NCBI RefSeq assembly: GCF_001509475.1
Contig: NZ_LLZG01000001.1
Coordinates: forward strand, 124,001-188,000
DNA: 64,000 nucleotides
Source: Streptomyces regalis
Lineage (GTDB): Bacteria; Actinomycetota; Actinomycetes; Streptomycetales; Streptomycetaceae
Direction: 5' to 3'
A program made the position numbers and the translations under genes. Positions 55,753 to 64,000 of the stretch are shown here, in pieces; the first letter of the stretch is position 1, and each line of letters begins with the position of its first letter. Under the pieces are notes generated by a model. The model saw nothing but the letters and a program-made list of their open reading frames with translations, was not told where the DNA came from and ran no database searches.

Positions 55753-56100
55753 TCACCGTGGTTCCCGGCAAGAAGCCCGACAGAAGCCGGAACGCACCAC
55801 ACGTCGGAGGAGACGTGAATGAGCGCAACTCCCTTGGTTTCCAGTCCGGACGGGTCGGCCGGCGGGGACGTTTTGTTCCCGGTAAGTCGGCCGTCGCCGC
55901 GCTGGTAGTCGCTCTCGCGGCGGCCTCGCCGGCCGGTTGTCCCTACGGTGACGACTCGGCCTCCGGTGACGACTCGGCCTCCGACCGCGAGCCGGACACG
56001 TCGCAGTGCTGGACCTCCACCCTCGAGGTCGGGGGCATCGCGTACAGCGGCTCCAAGGGCTCGGCCGTCTCCAACCTCCCCCTGATCGAAAGAAACGTGC
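55753..56100 (+). other. Leader region of the GH1 gene with decayed ORF and repeats
   Basis: An open frame from GTG 55758 has a hydrophobic stretch ending in Cys (AALVVALAAASPAGC) and later STLEVGGIAYSGSKGSAVSN, which looks like protein but runs into the GH1 gene in the wrong frame. It may be a relic of a lost lipoprotein or transporter gene. It includes an 18-bp duplication at 55947-55982. Confidence 0.35.
55947..55982. repeat. 18-bp direct duplication
   Basis: GGTGACGACTCGGCCTCC occurs twice in tandem (55947-55964, 55965-55982) in the GH1 leader region. In frame with the decayed ORF it adds six residues (GDDSAS). Confidence 0.8.
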
Positions 56101-57552
56101 ATGCCGACAGCCAGGCAGGAACCCGTCGAACCCCTGTCCTTCCCCAGCCACTTCCTCCTCGGCTCCGCGACCGCCGCCTACCAGATCGAAGGCGCCGCCA
56201 CCGAGGACGGCCGCGGTCCCTCCATCTGGGACACCTACTCCCACACCCCGGGCAAGACCTGGAACGGCGACACCGGTGACATCGCCGCCGACCACTACCA
56301 CCGCCTCGAGGAAGACCTCGATCTCATGGCGTCCCTGGGCCTGCGGGCCTACCGGTTCTCCCTCGCCTGGCCGCGGATCCAGCCCACCGGTCGGGGCCCG
56401 GCCAACCCCAAGGGGCTGGACTTCTACAGCCGCTTGGTCGACGGCCTTCTCGACCGGGGCATCATCCCGGTCGCGACCCTCTACCACTGGGACCTGCCCC
56501 AGGCCCTCGAAGACACCGGTGGCTGGACGAACCGCGCCACCGCCTACGCGTTCGCCGACTACGCCCGTACCGTCGGCGAAGTCCTCGGCGACCGCGTAGC
56601 GATCTGGACCACCCTGAACGAACCGTGGTGCTCCGCCTACCTCGGCTACGGATCCGGAGCCCACGCCCCCGGCCGCACCGACGGGGCCGCGGCTCTGACC
56701 GCGGTCCACCACCTCAACCTCGCCCATGGCTTGGCGGTTCAACAGCTCAGGGCGGTGGCCACCAATGATCCGCAGTACTCCGTCACCCTGAACTTCCACG
56801 TCCTCCGCGGTAAGGGCGACGGCGGCGAAGAGGCCGTGCGCCGCATCGACGCACTGGCCAACCGCTCCTTCACCGAACCCCTGCTGCGCGGCCACTACCC
56901 GCAGGACCTCATCGAGGACACCGCCGCCGTCACCGACTGGGCGTTCGTCGAGGACGGCGACCTCACCCAGATCCACCAGCCCCTGGACCTGCTCGGCGTC
57001 AACTACTACGCCACCACCACCGTCCGCCTGTGGGACGGAGTGACACCGCGTCAGAACAGCGACGGTCACAAGGACATGGGCGGCTCGCCCTGGCCCGGCT
57101 CGGCCCACGTCGAGTTCGTCCAACAGGACGGCCCGCACACCGCCATGGGCTGGAACATCGACCCTGACGGACTCGAAGAACTCCTCCTGGACCTGCACAC
57201 CCGCTTCCCGAACCAGCCCCTGGTCATCACCGAGAACGGAGCCGCCTTCGACGACCACCTCTCCACCCGCTCCGACGGCACCTACGCCGTCCACGACCCC
57301 GAGCGTGTCGACTACCTACGTCGCCACCTCACCGCCGCCCACCGGGCACTCGTCTCCGGCGTCGATCTGCGCGGGTACTTCGTGTGGTCGCTGATGGACA
57401 ACTTCGAGTGGGGCTACGGATACTCCAAGCGCTTCGGCATCGTCCACGTCGACTACGAGACCCAACGCCGAACGCTCAAGGACAGCGCCCTGTGGTACCG
57501 GGAGCTGGCAGTGACGGGGAGCATCCCGCCGCTGCCGACCGGGATCCGCTGA
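56101..57552 (+). CDS. GH1 beta-glucosidase
   Basis: A 483-residue family 1 glycosidase: [19 protein letters not shown] at the start, acid/base Glu174 in TLNEPW, nucleophile Glu378 in VITENGAAF, and the aglycone-site segment [18 protein letters not shown]. No signal peptide, so it acts in the cytoplasm on imported beta-glucosides or cellobiose. ATG 56101 has GAAAG-like sequence upstream. It shares the divergent region and LacI palindrome with the GH43 gene; no transporter genes adjoin it directly. Confidence 0.95.
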   Translation: MPTARQEPVEPLSFPSHFLLGSATAAYQIEGAATEDGRGPSIWDTYSHTPGKTWNGDTGDIAADHYHRLEEDLDLMASLGLRAYRFSLAWPRIQPTGRGPANPKGLDFYSRLVDGLLDRGIIPVATLYHWDLPQALEDTGGWTNRATAYAFADYARTVGEVLGDRVAIWTTLNEPWCSAYLGYGSGAHAPGRTDGAAALTAVHHLNLAHGLAVQQLRAVATNDPQYSVTLNFHVLRGKGDGGEEAVRRIDALANRSFTEPLLRGHYPQDLIEDTAAVTDWAFVEDGDLTQIHQPLDLLGVNYYATTTVRLWDGVTPRQNSDGHKDMGGSPWPGSAHVEFVQQDGPHTAMGWNIDPDGLEELLLDLHTRFPNQPLVITENGAAFDDHLSTRSDGTYAVHDPERVDYLRRHLTAAHRALVSGVDLRGYFVWSLMDNFEWGYGYSKRFGIVHVDYETQRRTLKDSALWYRELAVTGSIPPLPTGIR

Positions 57553-57766
57553 TCACGAACGTTCCGAGGAGGGTGTGGCTCGATTTCGCGCCACAGAAGT
57601 TGTGCTGGGACGCGAGCGCGGACGCCGTGTCCCACGTCGCGCCGAGGCGTGGCGACCGCGACCACCTCGCCCTCGCGCTGCGCGGTCAGGCGCCCGCCGC
57701 GCAGCGGCCCGGGATCGTCTCCGAGTGCCCGCCGATCACCACTCGCGGCGGAGCCTCCACCGCGGC

Positions 57767-58177
57767 TTACGCGTCGTGGGTCATCGCGTCGCGGACCTTG
57801 GCCGTGTCCACGAACTGCTCGAAGCGGACGATCAGCCCGCCGCGTACGACGAAGTGGTGCGCGACCCGGACGTCGATCGGCTTGCCCGTGGCCTTGTTGA
57901 CGGCTGTGTAGCGGGCCAGCACGACGACGTTCTCGCCGTCGGGGACGTAAGTGTCGTCGTGGGCGACCCAGTTGTCCCACTCCTTGGCCAGCTCCTCCAT
58001 GACGTTGGACGTCACGCCTTCGGGCGTGCGGTAGGTGCCGCCCAGGGGGAAGCCGGCCATCTCGGTCCACTCCACGTCGGGGGCGAGGGTGGCGCGCAGG
58101 GCTTCCAGGTCTCCGGTGGCGGAGGCCAGGTACTGGCGCCGTACGACGTCGGCGGGGGAGACGGCGAACTCGGTCAT
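57767..58177 (-). CDS. SnoaL-like (NTF2-fold) protein
   Basis: A 136-residue protein of the NTF2-like fold: DVVRRQYLASATGDLEALRA, LAPDVEWTEMAGFPLGGTYR, and YTAVNKATGKPIDVRVAHHF with VVRGGLIVRFEQFVDTAKV. The pattern matches SnoaL-type proteins; a role as isomerase, hydrolase or ligand binder cannot be told. ATG 58177 lies 1 bp after the MBL gene stop, so it is last in the operon dsbA-like/MBL/SnoaL. Confidence 0.88.
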   Translation of the reverse strand: MTEFAVSPADVVRRQYLASATGDLEALRATLAPDVEWTEMAGFPLGGTYRTPEGVTSNVMEELAKEWDNWVAHDDTYVPDGENVVVLARYTAVNKATGKPIDVRVAHHFVVRGGLIVRFEQFVDTAKVRDAMTHDA

Positions 58178-58178
58178 G

Positions 58179-58985
58179 TCAGCCCCACTTCATTTCGCCC
58201 TTGGCGACCTTGGCGCCGATCTGCGCGGCGATCAGCATGCCGTGGTCGGGGTAGCGGCCGACGAGGGCCTCGGTCAGCGCGGCACCGTCGGCGGCCTTGC
58301 CCAGCTCCTCCTCGAAGGCCACCAGGTAGTCGCGGGTGGCGGTGATGGCGGAGGCGTCGGCGGCGGTGCCGGGCAGGCGGTGGCCGGGGACGACGAGCTG
58401 CGGGTCGAGGGCGGCCATCTCGTCGAGCAGGTCGATCCAGGTCGCGCGGTCGCCCGGGGTGGGAGTGTCGGCGACCCAGACGTGCTCGTGCTGGAACAGC
58501 AGTACGCCGCCGAGGATCGCACGCTGCTCCGCCTGCCACAGGTAGTGCCGGTCCGGAAGTCCGGCCGGGCCGCCCTTCAGCTCGAAGCGATGGCCCTCCA
58601 GGGAGAGGTCGCCGGTGAGCGGTTCGATGTCGACGAGGCGGGTGGGCAGGTTCGTGCCGAGTGCCTCCCACGCCTTGAGCTTGCCCTCGTAGGAGTGCCG
58701 GATGTGTTCGATGACGATCGGGGTGGCGACGAACTTCGCGTCGGGGAACGCGTCGGCGAGGACTTCGGCGCCGAAGTAGAAGTCGGGGTCACCGTGGCTG
58801 ATGAAGACGGTGGTGAGCTTCTTGCCGGAGTCGAGGATCGCGGCGGCCAGGCGGTGCCCGTCGGCCCGGGTGAAGCCGGCGTCCACCAGCAGGGCCTGGC
58901 TCTCGCCGGTGACGAGGGTGGCGGTCTTGTTCTTGCTGCCGGCGGGGAAGTCGAGGTCGTGGACCTTGAAGTCGAGCGTGCTCAT
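58179..58985 (-). CDS. MBL-fold metallo-hydrolase with variant metal motif
   Basis: A 268-residue metallo-beta-lactamase fold. The usual HxHxDH reads SHGDPDFYFGAEV (His64, Asp66, Asp68), so two metal ligands differ; later ligands are in HEHVWVADTP and VPGHRLPG. Such proteins act as redox or hydrolase enzymes with altered metal binding. TAGGAG lies seven bases before ATG 58985. It is the middle gene of a MarR-controlled operon, 35 bp after the DsbA-like gene. Confidence 0.85.
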   Translation of the reverse strand: MSTLDFKVHDLDFPAGSKNKTATLVTGESQALLVDAGFTRADGHRLAAAILDSGKKLTTVFISHGDPDFYFGAEVLADAFPDAKFVATPIVIEHIRHSYEGKLKAWEALGTNLPTRLVDIEPLTGDLSLEGHRFELKGGPAGLPDRHYLWQAEQRAILGGVLLFQHEHVWVADTPTPGDRATWIDLLDEMAALDPQLVVPGHRLPGTAADASAITATRDYLVAFEEELGKAADGAALTEALVGRYPDHGMLIAAQIGAKVAKGEMKWG

Positions 58986-59020
58986 GGAAAGGCTCCTAGC
59001 TCTCGGAGAGGGGAGTGGGG

Positions 59021-59635
59021 TCAGGAGGTGCGGGCGGACAGCCGCTGGTCGATGTCGTCGGCGGTGGCGTGTCCGCGGGCCAGGGTGGTGACGCGCATGC
59101 CGTCGAGGGCGAGGAGCGTCGGGAAGCCGGTGACGCCCAGCGCGGCGGCGCGGCGGAAGTCGGATACGGCCTCCGCCTGCGTCTCGGATGCCGCGAACGC
59201 GGCGACGACTGCCTCGGCGTCCAACCCCGCGTCCGCGGCGACCTGTCGGTAGGTCGTCGCGTCGGAAAGGCTCCGTCCGTCGATGTAGAAGGCGCGTTGG
59301 AGGGCGGCGGCCAGTTCCGCCGTACGGTCGGGAGCCGCCCGGCGCAGCGCGGCCACCCCGCGGGCGGCGGCCTCGGAGTCCATCACGAACGAGCCGTCGG
59401 CGATCAGCCGCTCGTAGCCCTCGCCGAACTCGGCGCCTGTCCGCTCGGCGATCTGGGCGTTGGCGCCACGGACATACCCGAACTCGCGGATCGGCACCCG
59501 GCGCGGCCCGGTGAACAGGCCGCCGGAGACGACTTCCACCGGCATTTCGGGGTGCCGGGAGGTGATCTCGCCCAGCGTTGCGGAGAAACCGTGCGACCAG
59601 CCGCAGTAGGCGTCGAAGACATAGAGGAGCTTCAT
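59021..59635 (-). CDS. DsbA-family (FrnE-like) thioredoxin-fold protein with CGWS motif
   Basis: A 204-residue DsbA/FrnE-type protein. The active site CxxC reads Cys-Gly-Trp-Ser (residues 11-14, DAYCGWSHGF), so only one thiol remains; FrnE and 2-hydroxychromene isomerase-like relatives share this fold. It continues AGLDAEAVVAAFAASETQAE and GVTGFPTLLALDG with the cis-Pro loop. It may act by glutathione/mycothiol-type chemistry or isomerisation. It is the first gene of the operon, just after the perfect palindrome at 59693-59710. Confidence 0.87.
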   Translation of the reverse strand: MKLLYVFDAYCGWSHGFSATLGEITSRHPEMPVEVVSGGLFTGPRRVPIREFGYVRGANAQIAERTGAEFGEGYERLIADGSFVMDSEAAARGVAALRRAAPDRTAELAAALQRAFYIDGRSLSDATTYRQVAADAGLDAEAVVAAFAASETQAEAVSDFRRAAALGVTGFPTLLALDGMRVTTLARGHATADDIDQRLSARTS

Positions 59636-59692
59636 CGAGGACCTCGAGAGGATGTGGCACCCGCCTTGTGCGGACGCTCACCCGGGCAACAT

Positions 59693-59710
59693 TATCTGAC
59701 GCGTCAGATA
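59693..59710. promoter_or_regulatory. Perfect 18-bp palindrome, MarR operator candidate
   Basis: TATCTGACGCGTCAGATA is a perfect inverted repeat between the MarR gene and the operon it precedes, 58 bp upstream of the DsbA-like start. A related half-site TATGAC/GTCATA occurs in the MarR promoter at 60385-60416. Confidence 0.75.
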
Positions 59711-59745
59711 TTTCCATGCGCCCGCCTCAATGGCGCGGCGCCCGC

Positions 59746-60249
59746 TCAGGGCAGCAGTGGCAGGGAGGTCCGGGCCGAGTGGCTGAGAAGTCGCAGGTCC
59801 TCCGCGAAGCGCTCCCGGTGGGCAGGGGGAAGGGGCTCCAGGAAGTACCGCTTGATGTTCTCCACGTGGAGCCGGGAGGCGCGTACGACGGTGTCCTCGC
59901 CCAGTGGTGTCAGTCGCACCAGACGCCCCCGCCCGTCGGCCGGATCCGTGACGCGTTGCACCAGTCCGGCAGCCTCCATCCGGTCCACCAGCCGCGTCGC
60001 CCCGCCCGTGGTGAGCACCTGCTCCTGGCTGATCGCTCGCATCGACAGCCCCGGGTCGCCGGCCCGTCCCAGGATCAACAGCACCTCGTACATCAGGTGG
60101 CTGATCCCGCACTCCTCCTCGATCTTCCGACCCAGGATGTACTCCAGCCGGTTCGCGGCACCCTGCAACCGTCCGAACGCCAGGACCAGCTCGTTGTCGG
60201 CCGCCTCCTTCGCGGTCGTGATCTCCGGCTGCCCGCCCTGCTCGCCCAC
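59746..60249 (-). CDS. MarR-family transcriptional regulator
   Basis: A 167-residue MarR protein: winged helix SMRAISQEQVLTTGGATRLV followed by RMEAAGLVQRVTDPADGRGR, the wing with DxRxxxV pattern, and the helical dimerisation ends. GTG 60249 has AGGAGG seven bases upstream. It lies upstream of, and in the same direction as, the DsbA-like/MBL/SnoaL operon and probably represses that operon and itself. Confidence 0.92.
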   Translation of the reverse strand: MGEQGGQPEITTAKEAADNELVLAFGRLQGAANRLEYILGRKIEEECGISHLMYEVLLILGRAGDPGLSMRAISQEQVLTTGGATRLVDRMEAAGLVQRVTDPADGRGRLVRLTPLGEDTVVRASRLHVENIKRYFLEPLPPAHRERFAEDLRLLSHSARTSLPLLP

Positions 60250-60384
60250 GGCACCTCCTGTGTTCGTCCAGGCGGAACCTACCGTGCCTGATCGCGTATC
60301 GGCTCAGCGAGTGCGGAGGAAGGCCGGCTGCGGGTTGCCGTGATGCTGCGCGAAGTCTTGACACGTCCTGTTCGACTGCGTAGA

Positions 60385-60416
60385 TATGACACCGCAGTCA
60401 TGACAGCGCAGTCATA
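60385..60416. promoter_or_regulatory. Two overlapping MarR-type operator copies in the marR/lacI gap
   Basis: The 32-bp stretch begins TATGAC and ends GTCATA, and contains ATGAC-ACCGCA-GTCAT and ATGAC-AGCGCA-GTCAT sharing the central GTCATGAC. The half-sites resemble those of the palindrome at 59693. It lies between the divergent MarR (start 60249) and LacI (start 60498) genes. Confidence 0.6.
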
Positions 60417-60497
60417 CGGGACGCCGACGGGACATCGGCTCCTGGCGACTGGCTCTGACTCGCTAGGATCTGAGCCGCCGGACATCGGGAGACACCA

Positions 60498-61634
60498 ATG
60501 ACGCGAGTGGGAGGACAGGGCGGTAGCCCTGCCGCGCCGCGTGCCGTGGACGTGGCCCGGCTGGCCGGCGTCTCACAGAAGACGGTCTCCCGGGTCTTCA
60601 ACGCCGAGCGCTACGTCTCCGACGACGTGCGCCGGCGTGTGCTCGGAGCCGCCGAGGAGCTCGGCTACCGGATGAACAGTGCGGCCCGGGCGCTGGCCTC
60701 GGGGCGCACTCGCTCCATCGGCGTGGTCACGCTGGGGACTGCCCTGTACGGGCCGGCCTCGCTGCTCATCGGCATCGAGCGGGCCGCCCGGGACGCGGGC
60801 TATGCACTCCGGGTCGTCAATACGCTGGAGGGCGACCGGGGAGGTGTCGCCGGGGCGGTGGAGTCGCTGCTCGAGCAGGGCGTGGACGGCATCGTCGTAT
60901 CCGAACCGATCGACGAGTCAGACGAGGGATCGGTCTCCCTCAGTGTCGACGTGCCGGTGCTCGTGCTCGGTGCGCCCGCGACGTTCGGCGGTCCCCGGGC
61001 CGTGACCGCGGGGGTCGGTGCCGAGTCGCTGGCGCGGGCCGCCACCGAACACCTTCTGGACCTCGGCCATGTGACGGTTCATCACCTTGCCGGTCCGCAG
61101 CGGTGGTTCGCCGCCCGGGACCGGCTCGGGGGTTGGCGGGCGGCGCTGTCGGCGCGCGGCAGGCTGCAGCCGCCCGTCCTCGAGGGCGACTGGTCGGCCG
61201 CCTCCGGCTACGCTGCGGGGCGCGAACTCGCCTCTGCCGGTGACGTCACCGCGGTGTTCGCCGCCAACGACGACATGGCCATCGGTCTGATCCGCGCTCT
61301 GACGGAAGCCGGCCTGCGTGTGCCGGACGATGTCAGTGTGGTCGGCTTCGACGACATCCCCGTCTCCGCCTATGTCACGCCTCCGCTGACCACGATGCGC
61401 CAGCCCTTCGACGCCGTGGCGCACGAGGGGCTCCGCCTCCTGGTGCAGGCCATCGAGAAACCGGACGCGGAGCCGGCGCCGGCGAACGATCCGCCGGTCG
61501 AACTGGTCGTCCGTGCCTCGACCGCACCTCCGGTGGCCCGGACGACTCCAGCACGCGGGCGGCGCTCGGCCTCCCGCTCGAACGGCTCGGCACACGCACC
61601 ACCGGCCGGGAACGGACCGCCCGCCACCGACTGA
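60498..61634 (+). CDS. LacI-family transcriptional regulator of the sugar ABC transporter
   Basis: A 378-residue LacI protein: HTH VDVARLAGVSQKTVSRVFN, hinge NSAARALASGRT, effector domain with VFAANDDMAIGLIRALTEAG and DVSVVGFDDIPVSAYVTPP. A Pro/Ser/Arg-rich tail of about 40 residues follows the usual end. It lies 292 bp upstream of the ABC transporter genes and probably controls them with an imported sugar as ligand. ATG 60498 has GGGAG upstream. Confidence 0.92.
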   Translation: MTRVGGQGGSPAAPRAVDVARLAGVSQKTVSRVFNAERYVSDDVRRRVLGAAEELGYRMNSAARALASGRTRSIGVVTLGTALYGPASLLIGIERAARDAGYALRVVNTLEGDRGGVAGAVESLLEQGVDGIVVSEPIDESDEGSVSLSVDVPVLVLGAPATFGGPRAVTAGVGAESLARAATEHLLDLGHVTVHHLAGPQRWFAARDRLGGWRAALSARGRLQPPVLEGDWSAASGYAAGRELASAGDVTAVFAANDDMAIGLIRALTEAGLRVPDDVSVVGFDDIPVSAYVTPPLTTMRQPFDAVAHEGLRLLVQAIEKPDAEPAPANDPPVELVVRASTAPPVARTTPARGRRSASRSNGSAHAPPAGNGPPATD

Positions 61635-61926
61635 ACAGCACCCCGGCCCGAGCGACACCCGCTCGCGCCGGAAGGTGAGCCCGCCTGCGGCCACCGCCCC
61701 TCAAAACCCTTCCACAACCGTGGACTTCCGCTGTACGGCACGTGACACGCGCGCCCGCCACAGCCCGCGCGACGCACACCCGAACATGGCGACCCCGATG
61801 CCCTGGTGACGACGTCCGCGCCTCGCCCTTCCTCACACCTCCCCACCTCTGCACTTCTCCCTTCCCACCCGTGCGACGCGCCCTCGCCAGGCGTGCCGTC
61901 CCCATGCCCACCGGCGGGAGTTCACC
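61635..61926. other. Promoter region of the sugar ABC transporter
   Basis: 292 bp between the LacI gene and the solute-binding-protein gene. No perfect LacI-type palindrome was found; the stretch just before the ATG is C/T-rich on the plus strand. Confidence 0.4.
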
Positions 61927-63315
61927 ATGCCCCGATCCTTCGTTCCCACGTCCTCCATGAGCCGTCGGCGCTTCCTCGCCGCGACCGGAGCGCTGTCCCT
62001 CGGCGCGGCGCTTGCCGCGTGCGGCGGCGACGGCGACTCGGGCGGCTCCTCCGCCCCCACCGAGCCGGTCAGCCAGGCCGATATCGACAAGGCGATGAAG
62101 ACGCCGACCCAACTGACGTTCTGGACCTGGGTCCCGGACATCCAGCAGGAGATCGCGCTCTTCGAGAAGAAGTACCCCGCGATCAAGGTCAAGGTCGTCA
62201 ACGCCGGTCAGGGCGTCGAGCATTACACCAAGCTGCGCACCGCCCTCAAGGCCGGCACCGGCGCACCCGACCTCGCGCAGATCGAGTACCAGGCGGTCCC
62301 CACCTTCACGATCACGGACAGCCTGCTGAACCTGAGCCCGTACGGCGCCACGGCTCTGAAGGACCAGTTCGTCGACTGGACGTGGGGACAGGTCAGCGGA
62401 CCCGGCGGCGAGGTCTGGGCGATCCCGCAGGACACCGGACCGATGGGCATGCTGTACCGCAAGGACATCTTCGACAAGCACGGCATCCAAGTGCCGGAGA
62501 CCTGGGAGGAGTTCGCGGCCGCGGCCCGCAAGCTGCACAAGGCCGACCCGGACGTCTACCTGACCAACCTCGCGGCGAACGAACCCGCCGCCTGGCACGG
62601 CCTGCTGTGGCAGGCGGGCGCGAAGCCGTACGCCACCTCCGGCAAGAGCGACCTGTCCGTCAGCGTCGACGACGCGGTCTCCAAGAAGCTCGCCGAGTAC
62701 TGGGGCGCCCTCGCGAAGGAAGGCGTCATCAGCACCGACCCGGACTTCACCGACGGGTGGTACACCGGGTTCAACAAGGGCAAGTACGCCACCTGGCTCA
62801 CCGCGGCCTGGGGTCCGGCGTTCCTGTCCGGTTCGGCCAAGTCCACCGCGGGCAAGTGGCGGGCGGCGCCGCTGCCGCAGTGGGACGCGGCCAAGCCGGT
62901 CTCGGGCAACTGGGGCGGCTCGACGACCGCGGTCATCCGCGCCACCAAGAACCCGATCGCGGCGGCCCGGTTCGCCCAGTTCCTCAACAGCGACCCGGCG
63001 AGCGCCAAGATGTTCGCCACCAAGCAGTTCTTCTTCCCGGCGACCAAGTCCCTGCTCGCGGACCCGAGCTTCACCGGCGACGCGCCCGCCTTCTACGGCG
63101 GCCAGAAGGTCAACCAGGTCTTCGCCGACATCAGCGACACGGTCCCGACCGCGTTCCAGTGGCCGCCGTTCCTGGACCAGGCGGCGAAGGACTGGACCGA
63201 GACCGTCGGCAAGTCCCTCGCCGACCAGGCCGACACCGTCGCCGCCCTCGGCACCTGGCAGTCGCGGCTGACGACGTACGCCAAGAACCAGGGCTTCACG
63301 GTCAAGGGGGCCTGA
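61927..63315 (+). CDS. ABC sugar transporter substrate-binding lipoprotein
   Basis: A 462-residue family 1 solute-binding protein: [21 protein letters not shown] is a twin-arginine-type signal with lipobox LAAC (Cys32). The mature protein has the sugar-binding pattern [40 protein letters not shown] and [20 protein letters not shown]. The ligand is probably an oligosaccharide, not identifiable by sequence alone. The stop lies 1 bp before the permease start (TGAGATG). Confidence 0.93.
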   Translation: MPRSFVPTSSMSRRRFLAATGALSLGAALAACGGDGDSGGSSAPTEPVSQADIDKAMKTPTQLTFWTWVPDIQQEIALFEKKYPAIKVKVVNAGQGVEHYTKLRTALKAGTGAPDLAQIEYQAVPTFTITDSLLNLSPYGATALKDQFVDWTWGQVSGPGGEVWAIPQDTGPMGMLYRKDIFDKHGIQVPETWEEFAAAARKLHKADPDVYLTNLAANEPAAWHGLLWQAGAKPYATSGKSDLSVSVDDAVSKKLAEYWGALAKEGVISTDPDFTDGWYTGFNKGKYATWLTAAWGPAFLSGSAKSTAGKWRAAPLPQWDAAKPVSGNWGGSTTAVIRATKNPIAAARFAQFLNSDPASAKMFATKQFFFPATKSLLADPSFTGDAPAFYGGQKVNQVFADISDTVPTAFQWPPFLDQAAKDWTETVGKSLADQADTVAALGTWQSRLTTYAKNQGFTVKGA

Positions 63316-63316
63316 G

Positions 63317-64000
63317 ATGGCTGCCACCACCGCCGCATACGACAGGAAACCGCGTCGAGCCGGCCCGCCGCGCCGTCGGCTCGGCGGGCCGGGCCCGCTG
63401 TTCGTGGCCCCGTTCCTGATCCTCTTCCTCCTGCTGTTCCTCGCCCCGCTCGGCTATGCCGCCTACCTCAGCCTCTTCCAGCAACGCCTCATCGGCGGCA
63501 CGGTCTTCGTCGGCCTGGACAACTACGTCACGGCCCTCAAGGACCCGCTCCTCCTGCACGGCATCGGCCGCGTGGCCCTGTTCTTCGTGATCCAGGTCCC
63601 GCTGATGCTGCTGCTGGCCCTGGTGTTCGCCCTCGCCCTCGACAGTGGTCTGCTGCGGCTGGCCCGCGTGATCCGGCTGGGCATCTTCGTGCCGTACGCG
63701 GTCCCGAGCGTGGTCGCCGCGCTCATGTGGGGTTACCTCTACGGCCCCGACTTCGGCCCGTTCGCCCAGCTGAGCCGGGAACTGGACATCCCGGCCCCGC
63801 ACTTCCTCAGCGAGAGCTGGATGCTGGGCAGCCTGGCGAACATCGTCACCTGGGAGTTCGTCGGCTACAACATGATCATCCTGTACGCGGCCCTGCGCAC
63901 CATCCCGCAGGACCTGTACGAGGCGGCCGCGATGGACGGGGCGGGCGCCTGGCGGATCGCCCGGTCGATCAAGCTGCCCGCGCTGCGGCCGGCGCTCCTG
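63317..64000 (+). CDS. ABC sugar transporter permease (MalF/UgpA type), 3' end outside window
   Basis: The first 228 codons are present; the gene runs off the right edge. The N-terminus is basic (DRKPRRAGPPRRR), then TM helices GPLFVAPFLILFLLLFLAPL, ALFFVIQVPLMLLLALVFAL and further ones, and the start of the EAA loop EAAAMDGAGAWRIARSIKLP that docks the ATPase. It should form a complex with a second permease encoded downstream. Confidence 0.93.
   Translation, partial: MAATTAAYDRKPRRAGPPRRRLGGPGPLFVAPFLILFLLLFLAPLGYAAYLSLFQQRLIGGTVFVGLDNYVTALKDPLLLHGIGRVALFFVIQVPLMLLLALVFALALDSGLLRLARVIRLGIFVPYAVPSVVAALMWGYLYGPDFGPFAQLSRELDIPAPHFLSESWMLGSLANIVTWEFVGYNMIILYAALRTIPQDLYEAAAMDGAGAWRIARSIKLPALRPALL

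Noticed and set aside
61375..63330. Antisense open frame of about 650 codons opposite lacI and the solute-binding protein
   Set aside because: Spans two genuine genes and their gap; no recognisable domain.

Overview
This window is typical Streptomyces-type actinobacterial chromosome. It has very high GC, heavy third-position GC bias (which gives long antisense shadow frames), many GTG and some TTG starts behind GGAGG-like sites, and lineage-typical families: SpoIIE phosphatase with PAS/GAF, PQQ-repeat Ser/Thr kinase, PadR/TetR/MarR/LacI/BlaI regulators, GH75 chitosanase and DUF6153 proteins. I found no tRNA, rRNA, CRISPR array or intact mobile element. The content is accessory and patchy, as in a chromosome arm.

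Layout. 1-11.7 kb: SnoaL-like protein (cut by the left edge), acetyl-xylan-esterase-type deacetylase, 8-oxoguanine-deaminase-type amidohydrolase, a two-gene molybdopterin oxidoreductase/flavin reductase pair, a PrmC-related methyltransferase, a PAS-PAS-GAF-SpoIIE phosphatase, secreted proteins, and an M20 peptidase broken by one frameshift. 11.7-21 kb: FadH 2,4-dienoyl-CoA reductase with a PadR regulator, surface/lipoproteins, GH75 chitosanase, a divergent SDR/TetR pair and a complete dhaK-dhaL-dhaM dihydroxyacetone kinase operon. 21-31 kb: ECF sigma/anti-sigma pair, a cupredoxin lipoprotein, a deaminase very like blasticidin-S deaminase, a frameshifted Ser/Thr kinase, then a run of decayed genes (RibD-C, vanadium haloperoxidase, probable NarI) around an intact SpeE-like membrane protein.

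31-50.4 kb is the most distinctive part, apparently an extracytoplasmic copper-handling island. It holds a DUF2269-like/small membrane protein pair with a TetR regulator, a His-tailed membrane protein, an LVIVD/PA-domain secreted protein, an F510_1955-type lipoprotein, a DUF305 lipoprotein, BlaI plus M56 protease, a CopZ-like chaperone, a Met-rich DUF5134 protein, a Met/His-rich multicopper oxidase, a His-rich DUF4396 protein and three DUF6153-like paralogues. Three palindromes resembling CsoR boxes precede copZ, the DUF6153/multicopper-oxidase unit and DUF4396, although no csoR gene is present. The TetR operator candidate at 32.85 kb recurs with 16/19 identity before a methyltransferase gene at 50.5 kb, suggesting a small regulon across the island.

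48.2-49.3 kb carries a TmrB-like (tunicamycin resistance family) P-loop protein and a NUDIX hydrolase. 51.2-54.1 kb is a second gene graveyard (DUF2218/SnoaL chimera, thiamine-pyrophosphate enzyme scrap, malic enzyme N-terminus running in frame into an intact LacI gene, aldo/keto reductase remains). 54.1-57.6 kb holds divergent GH43 and GH1 glycosidases around a perfect LacI-type palindrome. 57.7-60.3 kb is a MarR-controlled operon of three proteins (SnoaL, MBL-fold, DsbA-like) with unusual active-site motifs. 60.5-64 kb is a LacI regulator followed by a sugar ABC transporter whose permease gene is cut by the right edge.
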